A stretch of DNA of 64,000 nucleotides, from the NCBI GenBank assembly GCA_013150955.1, contig JAADJD010000002.1:90425-154424 (forward strand), written 5' to 3'. The DNA comes from Calditrichota bacterium (GTDB lineage Bacteria; Calditrichota; Calditrichia; RBG-13-44-9; J042). The translations under genes were made by a program, and so were the position numbers. Shown piece after piece: positions 1-9,071 of this stretch. The first letter of the stretch is position 1, and each line of letters begins with the position of its first letter. The notes under the pieces are model-generated. The model was given only the letters and a program-made list of their open reading frames with translations. It was not told the origin of the DNA and ran no database searches.

Positions 1-702
1 TTCATCCCCAGTTCGCGGGCTTATCGCACCTACAATGCGGCGTTTTTCTTCGCACCCGGATTGCGCATTCTGGAGCATTATTACAAAATGGCACTGGTAC
101 CCGCAGCAGAAAGCATGCCCTTTAAACAATATTTACCCTTTCTGCGCAAGATCGATGTGGGGGGTGGGGATTATTTTCCCGGCATGGAATTTAAGGTGTT
201 CTGGATGCAGCCGAAAGTTCGCCAGGGGATGTACATTCAGCATCGCTTTCAGTTAACGGGGGATACCACCTCCGTCCCCACGCGGGTAGGGGTATCCGCG
301 GTCATTTGTTACGAATCGATCTTTCCCCATCTGGTTCGCCAATTTGTGCAAAACGGTGCCCGGATGCTGACCATCATCACCAACGATGGCTGGTTTGGTA
401 CCACCTCTGGCCCCTATCAACATGCGCAGTATGCCATCTTTCGGGCGGTGGAAAACCGGGTAAGCATTGCCCGCAGCGCCAACACGGGAATCTCGCGTTT
501 GATTGAGCCCACGGGACGCGTACAAACCGAACTGGGTTTGAATCGAAAGGGCGTTTTGTTGGGGTATTTACCCATCCAGAACACCCCGACCTTTTACACC
601 CGTTATGGCGACTGGTTTGGTTATTTGAATCTGGTGCTGGCCTTGCTTATCTTATCCGGTGGCCATGTGGCCCGGATGGTTGTGGAAAAACGACGGGGTT
701 GA
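1..702 (+). CDS. lnt: Apolipoprotein N-acyltransferase, C-terminal part (5' end outside window)
   Basis: This is the C-terminal 233 residues of the inner-membrane enzyme that adds the third acyl chain to lipoproteins. The reading frame is open from base 1, so the start lies upstream. The visible part is the nitrilase-like periplasmic domain. YNAAFFFAPG and YYKMALVPAAE match the family pattern and hold the catalytic lysine. VICYESIFP holds the nucleophilic cysteine, and the segment TNDGWFG follows. A hydrophobic stretch near the end (NLVLALLILSGG) is the closing transmembrane helix. The catalytic Glu would precede this fragment or fall near its start and cannot be assessed fully. It lies upstream of bamD, a lipoprotein gene whose product it would process. 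Confidence 0.93.
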   Translation, partial: FIPSSRAYRTYNAAFFFAPGLRILEHYYKMALVPAAESMPFKQYLPFLRKIDVGGGDYFPGMEFKVFWMQPKVRQGMYIQHRFQLTGDTTSVPTRVGVSAVICYESIFPHLVRQFVQNGARMLTIITNDGWFGTTSGPYQHAQYAIFRAVENRVSIARSANTGISRLIEPTGRVQTELGLNRKGVLLGYLPIQNTPTFYTRYGDWFGYLNLVLALLILSGGHVARMVVEKRRG

Positions 703-715
703 GAAATCCAGATCC

Positions 716-1399
716 ATGGGAGCCTCTTTCTCAAATCGGTTTAAGCGCCTGTTCCTTTTGTTATGGGTGATGTGGGCAGGAAGCATTGGCAGTTTACCGG
801 CGCATCCCGCAGTCTCATCGGTCAGGTCGCCCAATCCACCGGACAACGAAACCGCCATTGCCCGGTTGATTTCCCGGCCCATCCTGACCATTCTCCGGCA
901 ACATGTGAGTCCATCCATTCCCCTGCTGGTTGAGGTAACGGATACTTCCAGTGAAGTGCTGCAACACTGGATCCGTCAGGTCATTGAAGATAGCAGCCTG
1001 AAAAATAATTTTATCGTTTATAAAAAGCCCGGCGAACACTTAAATTTATACTTTTCGTTACGTGTGACCCGTCCCGTTGTTCGGGTCACCTATCGGTTAA
1101 AAGGGCGAAAATGGGTGTTTTTTACTCGAAAGGTCGAACGAACGGTCAGGGTGGGGTTTCATGTGCAGTTAATTTCACCCGAACAGCAGATCGTGTACAG
1201 TCAACGGCTGGAGCAGCAATATCGCGATGAGATTCCGGGGAACGCGTTTAAAAATCTGGAGAACCCGTTGTTACCGTTTACATCAGGAACAAAAGAATCA
1301 TCGACCTTTATAAATAAAATTGTTGAACCGGTTTTGATTTCGGGAGCGACGATTACGGTGGTGTATTTATTTTACATACTAAGGAGCGGTAAAAAATGA
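716..1399 (+). CDS. Exported protein of unknown function with C-terminal membrane anchor
   Basis: This 227-residue protein is not recognised. The frame is open upstream to an ATG at 659 inside lnt, but ATG 716 is preferred because it directly precedes a basic and hydrophobic signal sequence (NRFKRLFLLLWVMWAG). The mature part is mixed alpha/beta with many basic residues. A hydrophobic segment near the C-terminus (LISGATITVVYLFYIL) is followed by RSGKK, as in a C-tail anchor with a positive end. Its stop codon overlaps the bamD start (ATGA), so the two are translationally coupled. The context suggests an envelope role, which is inference only. Confidence 0.75.
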   Translation: MGASFSNRFKRLFLLLWVMWAGSIGSLPAHPAVSSVRSPNPPDNETAIARLISRPILTILRQHVSPSIPLLVEVTDTSSEVLQHWIRQVIEDSSLKNNFIVYKKPGEHLNLYFSLRVTRPVVRVTYRLKGRKWVFFTRKVERTVRVGFHVQLISPEQQIVYSQRLEQQYRDEIPGNAFKNLENPLLPFTSGTKESSTFINKIVEPVLISGATITVVYLFYILRSGKK

Positions 1400-2199
1400 T
1401 GGGGTATGCTTCGGTTAAACGGTGGAGTCGGGGAATTTTGGTGGGGTTGTTGATCTGGGCGCTGGGATGTAGCCCCAAAATTAACAAACAGGCGCTGGGG
1501 CCGGATGAATATTTTGAATATGCCAAGAAAAAATTCGATGATGGCGATTATTTCGAAGCCGCCACTGAATTTACGGTAATCGTATTAAAATTTAGCGGCA
1601 ATCCGGTGGTCGATGATGCCCAGTATTATCTGGCCGAGTCGCATTTTAAAATGAAAGAATATCTGGTGGCCATCGCGGAGTACGAAAAGCTGGTGCAGGA
1701 TTATCCCGAAAGTCCTTACGTGCCGCTGGCCCAGTTTAAGATCGGGATGTCCTATCACAAACTTTCGTTGCGGCCGGAGCTGGATCAGGAATACACCTTA
1801 AAAGCCATCCGCCAATTTCAACGATTCATCGAAGAGTATCCGTACCATGAGTTGAAGAGCAATGCCGAAAAGTTCATTCAGGAATTGCGCGCCAAACTGG
1901 GCAAGAAAAAATTAATGGCCGCGGAGATTTACCGCAAAATGGGGCATTACCCCGCAGCCATCATTTATTACGATATTGTCCTGGAAGAATATTACGATAC
2001 TCCGGCCGCTGCTGAGGCGCTTTACTGGAAGGCGGAATGTCAGTATCAACTGCATCAGTACGAAGAAGCCCGGGCCACTTTTACCGCGTTTATCGAAAAA
2101 TATTCGCAGCATAAGCGGGTGAAAAAAGCCAGGGAACGCATTGAGCAAATTACCAATCTCATCGCTGCCAGAGAAAAAAAAGAAGCCGAAGGCCAGTAA
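1396..2199 (+). CDS. bamD: Outer membrane assembly lipoprotein BamD (YfiO family)
   Basis: This 267-residue TPR lipoprotein belongs to the BAM complex that inserts beta-barrel proteins into the outer membrane. The N-terminus has a signal peptide and a lipobox (IWALGC), with the lipidated Cys near residue 25. The TPR helices follow, with the typical BamD opening of EYFEYAKKKFDDGDYFEAA and repeated A-E-Y-E-K / YPESPY patterns. The length is within the usual range of about 240-280 residues. The start ATG overlaps the stop of the gene before it, and nadD begins 1 base after its stop, so all three are probably co-transcribed. A generic TPR lipoprotein cannot be excluded, but length and repeat layout favour BamD. 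Confidence 0.85.
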   Translation: MMGYASVKRWSRGILVGLLIWALGCSPKINKQALGPDEYFEYAKKKFDDGDYFEAATEFTVIVLKFSGNPVVDDAQYYLAESHFKMKEYLVAIAEYEKLVQDYPESPYVPLAQFKIGMSYHKLSLRPELDQEYTLKAIRQFQRFIEEYPYHELKSNAEKFIQELRAKLGKKKLMAAEIYRKMGHYPAAIIYYDIVLEEYYDTPAAAEALYWKAECQYQLHQYEEARATFTAFIEKYSQHKRVKKARERIEQITNLIAAREKKEAEGQ

Positions 2200-2200
2200 A

Positions 2201-2803
2201 ATGGATCAGGAGCCACAACGCATTGGCATTCTGGGCGGAAGTTTCGATCCCATCCACATCGGCCATCTGCTGATTGCCGAAGTGATCCGCGAGGAGCTCC
2301 ATTTCCAGAAGGTCATCTTCATTCCGGCAAAAATTCATCCCCTGAAGGATAACGCGCGCATCACCGGGGCAGAGCATCGTCTGCGAATGGTAGAGCTGGC
2401 GGTAGCCAGTAATCCCTATTTTGAAGTCAGCGATCTGGAAATTCGTTCCCAGCGCGTTTCCTACACCGTGGACACCATTCTGGATTTAAAACGGCAATAT
2501 CCATCGCCACAGTTTCGGCTGTATTTTTTAATGGGGCAGGACAATGTGAATCAGCTTCATCTGTGGAAGGATCCCGACGTACTGGTCAGGGAATGCCAGG
2601 TCATCGCTTTTGGCCGGCCGGGGTTTCAGCCGGCCACCTCCGCCGATCCCTACCTGCAATACATTCAATTTCTGCGTATCCCCCTGCTGGAAATTTCGGC
2701 CACCGAGATCCGGGAACGATTGCGAGCAGGCAAATCGGTGCGCTACATGGTGCCCGATGCCGTGATTGCCTACATTCAGAAGCACGGTTTATACCAGATG
2801 TAG
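2201..2803 (+). CDS. nadD: Nicotinate-nucleotide adenylyltransferase
   Basis: The enzyme converts nicotinate mononucleotide and ATP to nicotinate adenine dinucleotide in NAD synthesis, in the cytoplasm. The 200-residue protein begins with the nucleotidyltransferase fold signature [14 protein letters not shown] (residues 9-22), which includes the HxGH ATP-binding motif. [10 protein letters not shown] near the C-terminus is the second family signature. ATG 2201 is chosen over the in-frame 2141 start because 2141 lies inside bamD and would add a lysine-rich extension absent from the family. The gene follows bamD by one base. Confidence 0.94.
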   Translation: MDQEPQRIGILGGSFDPIHIGHLLIAEVIREELHFQKVIFIPAKIHPLKDNARITGAEHRLRMVELAVASNPYFEVSDLEIRSQRVSYTVDTILDLKRQYPSPQFRLYFLMGQDNVNQLHLWKDPDVLVRECQVIAFGRPGFQPATSADPYLQYIQFLRIPLLEISATEIRERLRAGKSVRYMVPDAVIAYIQKHGLYQM

Positions 2804-2818
2804 GCCGGAAAATATATC

Positions 2819-2847
2819 TTGCAAAAAATAGGGGAAACGGTTATATT
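2819..2847 (+). promoter_or_regulatory. Sigma-70-like promoter upstream of accB
   Basis: TTGCAA at 2819-2824 and TATATT at 2842-2847 are separated by exactly 17 bases. They lie in the AT-rich gap between nadD and accB, about 34 bases upstream of the accB start. A strong Shine-Dalgarno GGAGG follows at 2872-2876. The match is by eye. Confidence 0.5.
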
Positions 2848-2880
2848 TTCTGCGCTGAAAGAACATATTCTGGAGGTTTA

Positions 2881-3378
2881 ATGAATATACAAGAGATCCG
2901 GCAGTTGATCCGTATTGTGGAGAAGAGCGACATCGATGAGCTGGAGATTGTCGAGGAAGGGCGAAAGATTCGCATCAGCAAGAATCATCCGGCGACGCAG
3001 GTAGTGGCTCCGGGGAATGGAACCACGGCGGCGTATCTGGCACCGGCACCTTCGGCAACGCCTCCAGCTCCCGCAGCGGAACCGGCTGCTCCGGCAAAGG
3101 AAATCAGCAAGGAAGAACCGGCAACCGATTCGGATAAATATTATGAAGTGCGCTCGCCCATGGTGGGAACATTTTATCGGGCACCGGCGCCGGACGCAGC
3201 ACCTTATGTCGAAGTGGGGGATACCGTATCGCCAGGACAAACCCTGTGCATTATCGAAGCCATGAAATTGATGAACGAAATCCAATCGGAAGTGAGCGGT
3301 AAAATTGCCAAAATTCTGGTGGAGAATGCCCAGCCTGTGGAGTATAATCAGTTGCTATTTCTAATTGAAAAGACCTGA
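2881..3378 (+). CDS. accB: Acetyl-CoA carboxylase biotin carboxyl carrier protein
   Basis: This 165-residue carrier protein presents biotin to biotin carboxylase and carboxyltransferase in fatty acid synthesis. The N-terminal region ([18 protein letters not shown]) is the conserved dimerisation/leader part. An Ala/Pro-rich linker (about 45-80) follows, then the biotinyl domain. The biotinylated lysine is K129 in [12 protein letters not shown] 2881 has a GGAGG ribosome site 4 bases upstream, whereas the longer frame beginning at 2563 would run through nadD. accC follows after 43 bases. Confidence 0.96.
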   Translation: MNIQEIRQLIRIVEKSDIDELEIVEEGRKIRISKNHPATQVVAPGNGTTAAYLAPAPSATPPAPAAEPAAPAKEISKEEPATDSDKYYEVRSPMVGTFYRAPAPDAAPYVEVGDTVSPGQTLCIIEAMKLMNEIQSEVSGKIAKILVENAQPVEYNQLLFLIEKT

Positions 3379-3421
3379 TCGAAGCGGAAGGTAACGAGGA
3401 AGGATTGGAGGTTATTGGCGA

Positions 3422-4792
3422 TTGTTTTCCAAAATCTTAATTGCCAATCGGGGCGAGATTGCACTGCGCATTATTCGGGCCTGCAAGGAATTGGGAATCC
3501 CCACCGTTGCTGTTTATTCCACCCAGGACGAAAATGCCCTGCACACCATTTTTGCCGATGAGGCGGTGTGTATTGGGCCACCGCCCAGCAATCAAAGTTA
3601 TTTAAATCCGGTGCGCATCATTTCGGCTGCCGAAATTACCGGTGCCGATGCCATTCATCCCGGCTATGGCTTCCTGGCCGAGAATGCCGATTTCGCCGAA
3701 ATGTGCGAATCGTGCAACATTACCTTTATCGGGCCGACACCGGACGTCATCCGGCGGATGGGCGATAAGGCCGAGGCCAAACACGCCATGAAAGAAGCCG
3801 GCGTGCCGGTGATTCCCGGCAGCGAAGGTGTGGTGCAATCGGTGGAAGAGGCGAAAAAGATTGCCCGCGATGTGGGCTATCCCATCATCCTGAAGGCAGT
3901 GGCCGGGGGTGGGGGAAAAGGCATGCGCATCGTACGCGACGAGGAGAGCCTGGAGAATAGCTTTATGATGGCCCGCGCAGAGGCTGAGGCCGCCTTTGGC
4001 AATCCCGGCCTTTACATCGAAAAATATATTGAGAGCCCGCGCCACATCGAGGTGCAGGTGCTGGCGGATACCCACGGAAACGTGATTCACCTGGGTGAGC
4101 GGGAATGCTCCATCCAGCGCCGTCACCAGAAATTGATCGAAGAAGCCCCCTCGCCGGTGGTGACCCCGGAACTGCGAGATCGCATGGGGATGGTGGCTGT
4201 AAAGGGCGCCCGATTTGTGGGATACCAGAGCGCCGGTACCATTGAATTTTTGATGGATGAGCAGGGAAACTTTTATTTCATGGAAATGAACACCCGGATT
4301 CAGGTGGAGCATCCGGTAACCGAGATGGTCTACAATGTGGATCTGATCAAAGAGCAGATCCGGTTGGCTGCCGGCGAGAAGCTGGGAATCGACCAGAGCG
4401 AGATTAAGCCGGTGGGCCATGCCATCGAATGCCGGATTAATGCCGAGGATCCGGTCAACAACTTTATCCCCTCTCCGGGCGAAATTTCCTACTTCCACAT
4501 GCCGGGTGGGCCGGGCGTTCGGGTGGACACCCATGTGTATTCCTCCTATGTGGTGCCCCCGTTCTACGATTCGCTCATTGCCAAGCTGATTGTTCATGCC
4601 CGGAACCGTCGGGAAGCCATTCGTCGCTTGAATCGGGCCCTGGATGAATTTGTGATTGAAGGGGTGCGAACGACCATTCCCTTTCATAAATTCGTAATCA
4701 ACACGGTCGAATTTCAGGAAGGCCGGTTCGATACCCATTTCATCGAAAAGATTTACGATAAAGACAAAGTGGCGAGCTTGATGGAATCTTAA
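3422..4792 (+). CDS. accC: Biotin carboxylase subunit of acetyl-CoA carboxylase
   Basis: This ATP-grasp enzyme carboxylates the biotin on AccB. The 456-residue protein opens with [23 protein letters not shown], contains the glycine-rich ATP lid GGGGKGMR, and has the family signatures [21 protein letters not shown] and [16 protein letters not shown]. The start codon is TTG at 3422, with GGAGG at 3407-3411. No ATG fits the conserved N-terminus, so the unusual start is well supported. The carboxyltransferase genes accA/accD are not in this window. It could in principle serve another biotin carboxylase, but pairing with accB makes ACC the simplest reading. Confidence 0.95.
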   Translation: MFSKILIANRGEIALRIIRACKELGIPTVAVYSTQDENALHTIFADEAVCIGPPPSNQSYLNPVRIISAAEITGADAIHPGYGFLAENADFAEMCESCNITFIGPTPDVIRRMGDKAEAKHAMKEAGVPVIPGSEGVVQSVEEAKKIARDVGYPIILKAVAGGGGKGMRIVRDEESLENSFMMARAEAEAAFGNPGLYIEKYIESPRHIEVQVLADTHGNVIHLGERECSIQRRHQKLIEEAPSPVVTPELRDRMGMVAVKGARFVGYQSAGTIEFLMDEQGNFYFMEMNTRIQVEHPVTEMVYNVDLIKEQIRLAAGEKLGIDQSEIKPVGHAIECRINAEDPVNNFIPSPGEISYFHMPGGPGVRVDTHVYSSYVVPPFYDSLIAKLIVHARNRREAIRRLNRALDEFVIEGVRTTIPFHKFVINTVEFQEGRFDTHFIEKIYDKDKVASLMES

Positions 4793-4805
4793 TCGGGAGG
4801 AAGTT

Positions 4806-5180
4806 ATGAACTTGCCGGAAGAATTGAAGTACACCAAGGATCACGAATGGGCGCGGGTGGATGGCGATACGGTGGTGGTCGGCATAACCGATTATGCCCA
4901 GAGCGAGCTGGGTGACATTGTGTATGTGGAATTGCCCGAGGTCGGGGCTCAGGTGTCCCAGGGCGAAAGTTTTGGAACCATCGAAGCCGTGAAAGCCGTT
5001 TCCGATTTGTACGCACCTGTTTCTGGAGAAGTCATTGAAGTCAACGAAAAGTTAAACGATTCGCCGGAGCTGGTGAATCAGGATCCCTACGGAGAGGGGT
5101 GGATGATTAAGATTAAAATATCCAATCCAGCAGAGCTGGACGAATTGCTGGACAAGGCCCAGTACGAGGCACTTCTTTAA
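4806..5180 (+). CDS. gcvH: Glycine cleavage system H protein
   Basis: This 124-residue lipoyl carrier shuttles the aminomethyl group between the P, T and L proteins of glycine cleavage. The lipoylated lysine is K63, in the segment TIEAVKAVSDLYAP. The N-terminal segment YTKDHEWARVDGD is typical. GGGAGG lies directly upstream of the ATG. It starts 14 bases after accC and leads the gcvH-gcvPA-gcvPB series. Confidence 0.97.
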   Translation: MNLPEELKYTKDHEWARVDGDTVVVGITDYAQSELGDIVYVELPEVGAQVSQGESFGTIEAVKAVSDLYAPVSGEVIEVNEKLNDSPELVNQDPYGEGWMIKIKISNPAELDELLDKAQYEALL

Positions 5181-5203
5181 CCAAAAGAGATCTTCGACAA
5201 ATC

Positions 5204-6529
5204 ATGGCATATATTCCGAATTCTGAGGAAACCCGGAAGGCAATGCTCCGGGAAATTGGCGTTTCTTCTTTTGAAGAATTAATTGATTACATTCCCGAAA
5301 CCCTGCGGTTGCGGCGGCCGCTGAATTTGCCGGAAGCGTTGAGCGAATTTGAGGCCCAGCGGCACATGAGCGCGCTGGCAGAGGAGAACGTGCAGGGAAT
5401 CATTTTTGCCGGGGCGGGCGCCTACGACCATTACGTTCCCGCTGCGGTGAATCATATTCTGCTGCGATCCGAATTTTACACCGCTTACACGCCCTATCAA
5501 CCGGAAGTGAGCCAGGGCACCCTGCAGGCGATTTACGAATACCAGAGCCTCATCTGCCGGCTGACCGGCATGGAAGTGGCCAATGCGTCCATGTATGATG
5601 GGGGATCCGCTTTGGCGGAAAGCGTGCTGATGGCGGCCCACCACACCCGCAAGCGCCGGGTGCTGATTCCGGCCAATATTCATCCGTACTACCGTGCGAT
5701 CATTGAAACGTACATTCGGGATCAGGATCTGGAGATTGTGGACATTCCCCTGGAGGATGGCGTGGTGCAGCGGGATGCCCTGGAACGGGCCATCGATGCA
5801 CAAACGGCGGCGGTGATCATTCAGCATCCCAATTTTTACGGTTTGCTGGAGGATCTGAACGGATGGGCGGAAAAAGTGCACGAGGCCGGGGGATTGTTCA
5901 TTGTATTTGTGGATCCAGTGTCACTGGCGATTCTGGAGCCACCGGGACGCTTTGACGTGGACATTGTGGTGGGAGAAGGGCAGGGGATTGGCAACGCCCT
6001 GAATTTTGGCGGGCCATATCTGGGGATATTCGCCAGCAAAATGCAGCTCATTCGCAAGATGCCAGGACGTATTGTGGGCATGAGCAACGATCTGGAAGGA
6101 CGGCGGGCGTTTGTTACCACCCTGCAGACACGGGAACAACATATTCGCCGCGAAAAAGCCACCAGTAACATCTGTACCAATTCCCAGCTGTGTGCGCTGG
6201 CCACCACGGTTTATCTATCGCTACTGGGAGAGAGCGGATTTCGTCAGGTGGCATTGCAAAGCCTGCAAAACAGTCACTACCTGGCGGCGCACATCCAGCA
6301 GTTGCCGGGATATCGGCTAAAATATTCGGGGCCCTTCTTTAAAGAATTTGCGGTGGAAACGCCAGTGCCGGCGCGAAAAATCATTTCCCGGTTAGCCGAA
6401 AAGGGTATTATCGCAGGAGTGGATCTGGAGCGATTGGGAATGGGGCAGGGACTTTTAATTGCCGTTACCGAAAAGCGTACGCGTGAGGAAATGGATCGAT
6501 TTGTCCAGGAATTGAGTAAGTTTAAGTAA
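5204..6529 (+). CDS. gcvPA: Glycine dehydrogenase (decarboxylating) subunit 1
   Basis: This is the N-terminal half of the PLP-dependent P protein, encoded separately as in many thermophiles and Firmicutes. The 441-residue protein carries family segments such as YIPNSEETRKAML at the N-terminus, YTPYQPEVSQGTLQ, and GLEVA-like MEVANASMYDGG. TSNICTNSQLCAL lies in its C-terminal third. It does not carry the PLP lysine, which is in subunit 2. gcvH is 24 bases upstream. A response regulator gene separates it from gcvPB, which is atypical. Confidence 0.96.
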   Translation: MAYIPNSEETRKAMLREIGVSSFEELIDYIPETLRLRRPLNLPEALSEFEAQRHMSALAEENVQGIIFAGAGAYDHYVPAAVNHILLRSEFYTAYTPYQPEVSQGTLQAIYEYQSLICRLTGMEVANASMYDGGSALAESVLMAAHHTRKRRVLIPANIHPYYRAIIETYIRDQDLEIVDIPLEDGVVQRDALERAIDAQTAAVIIQHPNFYGLLEDLNGWAEKVHEAGGLFIVFVDPVSLAILEPPGRFDVDIVVGEGQGIGNALNFGGPYLGIFASKMQLIRKMPGRIVGMSNDLEGRRAFVTTLQTREQHIRREKATSNICTNSQLCALATTVYLSLLGESGFRQVALQSLQNSHYLAAHIQQLPGYRLKYSGPFFKEFAVETPVPARKIISRLAEKGIIAGVDLERLGMGQGLLIAVTEKRTREEMDRFVQELSKFK

Positions 6530-6559
6530 ACATCGATGGAGTAGGTTAGAAAGACGATT

Positions 6560-7585
6560 ATGTCCAAAGTTTTAGTTGTTGATGATAATGAAGACATGCT
6601 GGAAACGCTGGATCACCTTTTCTCCTTTTATGGGTTTCAGGTGGTGCGAGCGTCCAACGGGCAGGAGGCCATTGAAGTGGCGGAACAGGAGCTGCCGGAT
6701 ATTATCATTCTGGATGCCCTCATGCCCGTCATGGATGGTTTTGAAGCCTGCAAAATTTTGAAAGAAACCCCGCGCACCCGGGATATTCCCATCATTTTCC
6801 TGTCAGCCAACTACACCGAAGATGAACACCGCATCACCGGTCTGGAACTGGGCGCAGACGACTACATCCTGAAACCCTTCAACGCCAAGGAGCTGATTGC
6901 CAAGGTCAACGGTATCCTGAAGCGCAAAGAAATCCTGGAAAAACTGCGGGAAGATAATCAGAATCTGTTGCGCCAGCAGCAAACCTTTTCGGATGAGTTG
7001 CAGAAGATCAAACAGCGAGCCTCGCAACTGGAGAAAAATCATTATGTGGATGTTTTAACGGGGCTGTACAATCAGCATTTTTTCCAGAAGCGGTTTAAGG
7101 AGGAATTCCACCGGGCCCGACGTTACAAGCAGGAGCTCAGCCTGGTGCTGGTGGATGTGGACTTTTTCCAGAAGATCAATGATGTATTTGGTGAGCAAAC
7201 CGGTGACTATGTGCTGATAAAAATTGCGAATGTGTTGCTGAACAATACCCGCTATTCCGATATTGTCTTCCGCCTGGACAGTAACCTGTTTGCCATTATT
7301 TTGCCCAACACCGATGAGATGGGCGCCTATTACGAAGCGGAGCGCATTCGCACGGCCATTGAACAAACCCAGTTTTTTGAAGAAAGCTTTTTTGAGTTGA
7401 AGAACCTGTCGACAAAGCGCAAGCAGGAATATCAGAAAATCACGGTAAGTATTGGAATTGTCAGCTATACGCCGGAAATTCAACGGATTGAGGATATGTT
7501 GCACTATGCCCAGCAGGCGCTGGCGCAGGCAAAAGCACAGCACCGAAACATCACCATTCGCTATTCGAAAATGGAAAACCCGTAA
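6560..7585 (+). CDS. Response regulator with degenerate GGDEF-like domain
   Basis: This 341-residue cytoplasmic signalling protein has an N-terminal receiver domain (residues 3-120) with acidic residues DD at 8-9, phospho-acceptor D52 (IIILDALMP) and conserved K105 (DYILKPF). A coiled-coil-like linker (about 120-165) joins a diguanylate cyclase-like domain (YVDVLTGLYN, DVDFFQKINDVFG). The signature loop reads DSNLF at residues 240-244 where active cyclases have GGDEF. Catalysis of c-di-GMP synthesis is therefore unlikely, and a binding or scaffold role is more plausible. It lies between gcvPA and gcvPB with short gaps (30 and 25 bases), implying co-transcription. No histidine kinase is adjacent. 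Confidence 0.88.
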   Translation: MSKVLVVDDNEDMLETLDHLFSFYGFQVVRASNGQEAIEVAEQELPDIIILDALMPVMDGFEACKILKETPRTRDIPIIFLSANYTEDEHRITGLELGADDYILKPFNAKELIAKVNGILKRKEILEKLREDNQNLLRQQQTFSDELQKIKQRASQLEKNHYVDVLTGLYNQHFFQKRFKEEFHRARRYKQELSLVLVDVDFFQKINDVFGEQTGDYVLIKIANVLLNNTRYSDIVFRLDSNLFAIILPNTDEMGAYYEAERIRTAIEQTQFFEESFFELKNLSTKRKQEYQKITVSIGIVSYTPEIQRIEDMLHYAQQALAQAKAQHRNITIRYSKMENP

Positions 7586-7610
7586 GCCAGGAAAAAGGAT
7601 TGGTTAGAAA

Positions 7611-9059
7611 ATGTACGAACGATTGATCTTTGAACTGGATCGCCAGCAGGTTCCGAAACCATACCTGCCCCGACCTACCATTCCGCAAAAGTCCGTGGAG
7701 GAGCTGATTCCCTCTTCGTATTTGCGCAAGGAAGCCCCTGGATTGCCCGAAGTTGCCGAAAATGAAGTGGTGCGTCATTTCATTTCCCTTTCTACGTTGA
7801 ATTACCATGTGGACAAGGGCATTTATCCCCTGGGTTCCTGCAGCATGAAGTACAATCCCAAGGTGAACGAGGATGTCAGTCGATTGCCGGGCTTTGCCAA
7901 TTTGCATCCCCTGCAACCGGAGGAAACCGTTCAGGGGGCGCTGAAGTTGATGTTTCGTCTGCAGGAATTTTTAAAGGAAATTACCGGGATGGTGGCCGTC
8001 AGCCTGGTTCCGGCTGCCGGAGCCCATGGAGAGCTGGCCGGTTGTATGATGATCCGGAAATATCACGATTTAAAGGGACGATCCCGGCGCACCATGCTGG
8101 TTCCGGATTCGGCCCATGGTACCAACCCGGCTTCGGTGACCATAGCGGGCATGCGCGCCGTCACCGTTCGATCGGACGAAAACGGACTGGTGGATCTGGA
8201 TGACCTGAAGGCCAAACTGAACGACGATGTTGCCGGCATTATGCTAACTAATCCCAGTACCCTGGGCATTTTCGAACGGCGAATTGCGGAAATCGAAACG
8301 TTAATCCATGGGATCGACGCCCTGATGTATATGGATGGGGCAAACCTGAATGCCCTGCTGGGGATTGTGCGCCCCGGGGATCTGGGATTCGATGTGATCC
8401 ATCTAAATCTGCACAAAACGTTCTCCGTTCCCCATGGGGGTGGTGGGCCGGGTTCTGGCCCGGTGGCGGTGAGCGAACGCCTGAAGGATTTCTTACCCAT
8501 CCCGATCGTGAGTGAGCGGGAAGGACGCTATTTTCTGGACGTATCCATTCCGCACACCATTGGCCGCATGATCACGTTTTACGGGAATTTCGCCGCTCTG
8601 GTGCGCGCCTACAATTACATCTTAATGAACGGCCCCGATGGACTGCGCCAGATCGCTGAAAATGCCATCATCAACGCCAATTATTTGCTGAAAAAGACGG
8701 AACACCTGCTGGAACTGCCGTTTAAGACCCGCCCCATGCACGAGTTTGTGTTATCCGGGGAACCGCTGAAGGCCCACGGAGTGCGCATCATGGATGTGGC
8801 CAAACGTTTACTGGATTACGGACTGCACGCACCCACGGTCTATTTCCCGTTGATCGTGAAAGAAGCCCTAATGGTAGAGCCCACAGAGACCGAAAGTAAA
8901 GAAATGTTGGATAAATTTGCCGAGGCGCTGGAAAAGATTATTCAGGAAGCCCGGGAGAATCCAGACATTTTACATCAGGCCCCGCATCGGACACCGGTAC
9001 GACGGATTGATGAATTAAAAGCAAACAAAGAATTGAATGTTTGTTTTAAACCAAAATAA
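7611..9059 (+). CDS. gcvPB: Glycine dehydrogenase (decarboxylating) subunit 2
   Basis: This is the C-terminal half of the P protein, holding the PLP cofactor that decarboxylates glycine and passes the aminomethyl group to GcvH. The 482-residue protein has the PLP lysine K269 in LNLHKTFSVPHGGGGPG. Other family segments are YPLGSCSMKYNP and DSAHGTNPASV. It pairs with gcvPA at 5204-6529. The aminomethyltransferase gene gcvT is not in the window and must lie elsewhere if the system is complete. Confidence 0.97.
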   Translation: MYERLIFELDRQQVPKPYLPRPTIPQKSVEELIPSSYLRKEAPGLPEVAENEVVRHFISLSTLNYHVDKGIYPLGSCSMKYNPKVNEDVSRLPGFANLHPLQPEETVQGALKLMFRLQEFLKEITGMVAVSLVPAAGAHGELAGCMMIRKYHDLKGRSRRTMLVPDSAHGTNPASVTIAGMRAVTVRSDENGLVDLDDLKAKLNDDVAGIMLTNPSTLGIFERRIAEIETLIHGIDALMYMDGANLNALLGIVRPGDLGFDVIHLNLHKTFSVPHGGGGPGSGPVAVSERLKDFLPIPIVSEREGRYFLDVSIPHTIGRMITFYGNFAALVRAYNYILMNGPDGLRQIAENAIINANYLLKKTEHLLELPFKTRPMHEFVLSGEPLKAHGVRIMDVAKRLLDYGLHAPTVYFPLIVKEALMVEPTETESKEMLDKFAEALEKIIQEARENPDILHQAPHRTPVRRIDELKANKELNVCFKPK

Positions 9060-9071
9060 AGCTGAGTAGCC

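Noticed and set aside
2141-2200. Upstream start for nadD inside bamD
   Set aside because: It would add a lysine-rich 20-residue extension absent from the family; ATG 2201 fits directly.
3602-4837. Long minus-strand frame of 411 codons opposite accC
   Set aside because: It mirrors the codon pattern of a certain gene (accC) and has no recognisable domain.
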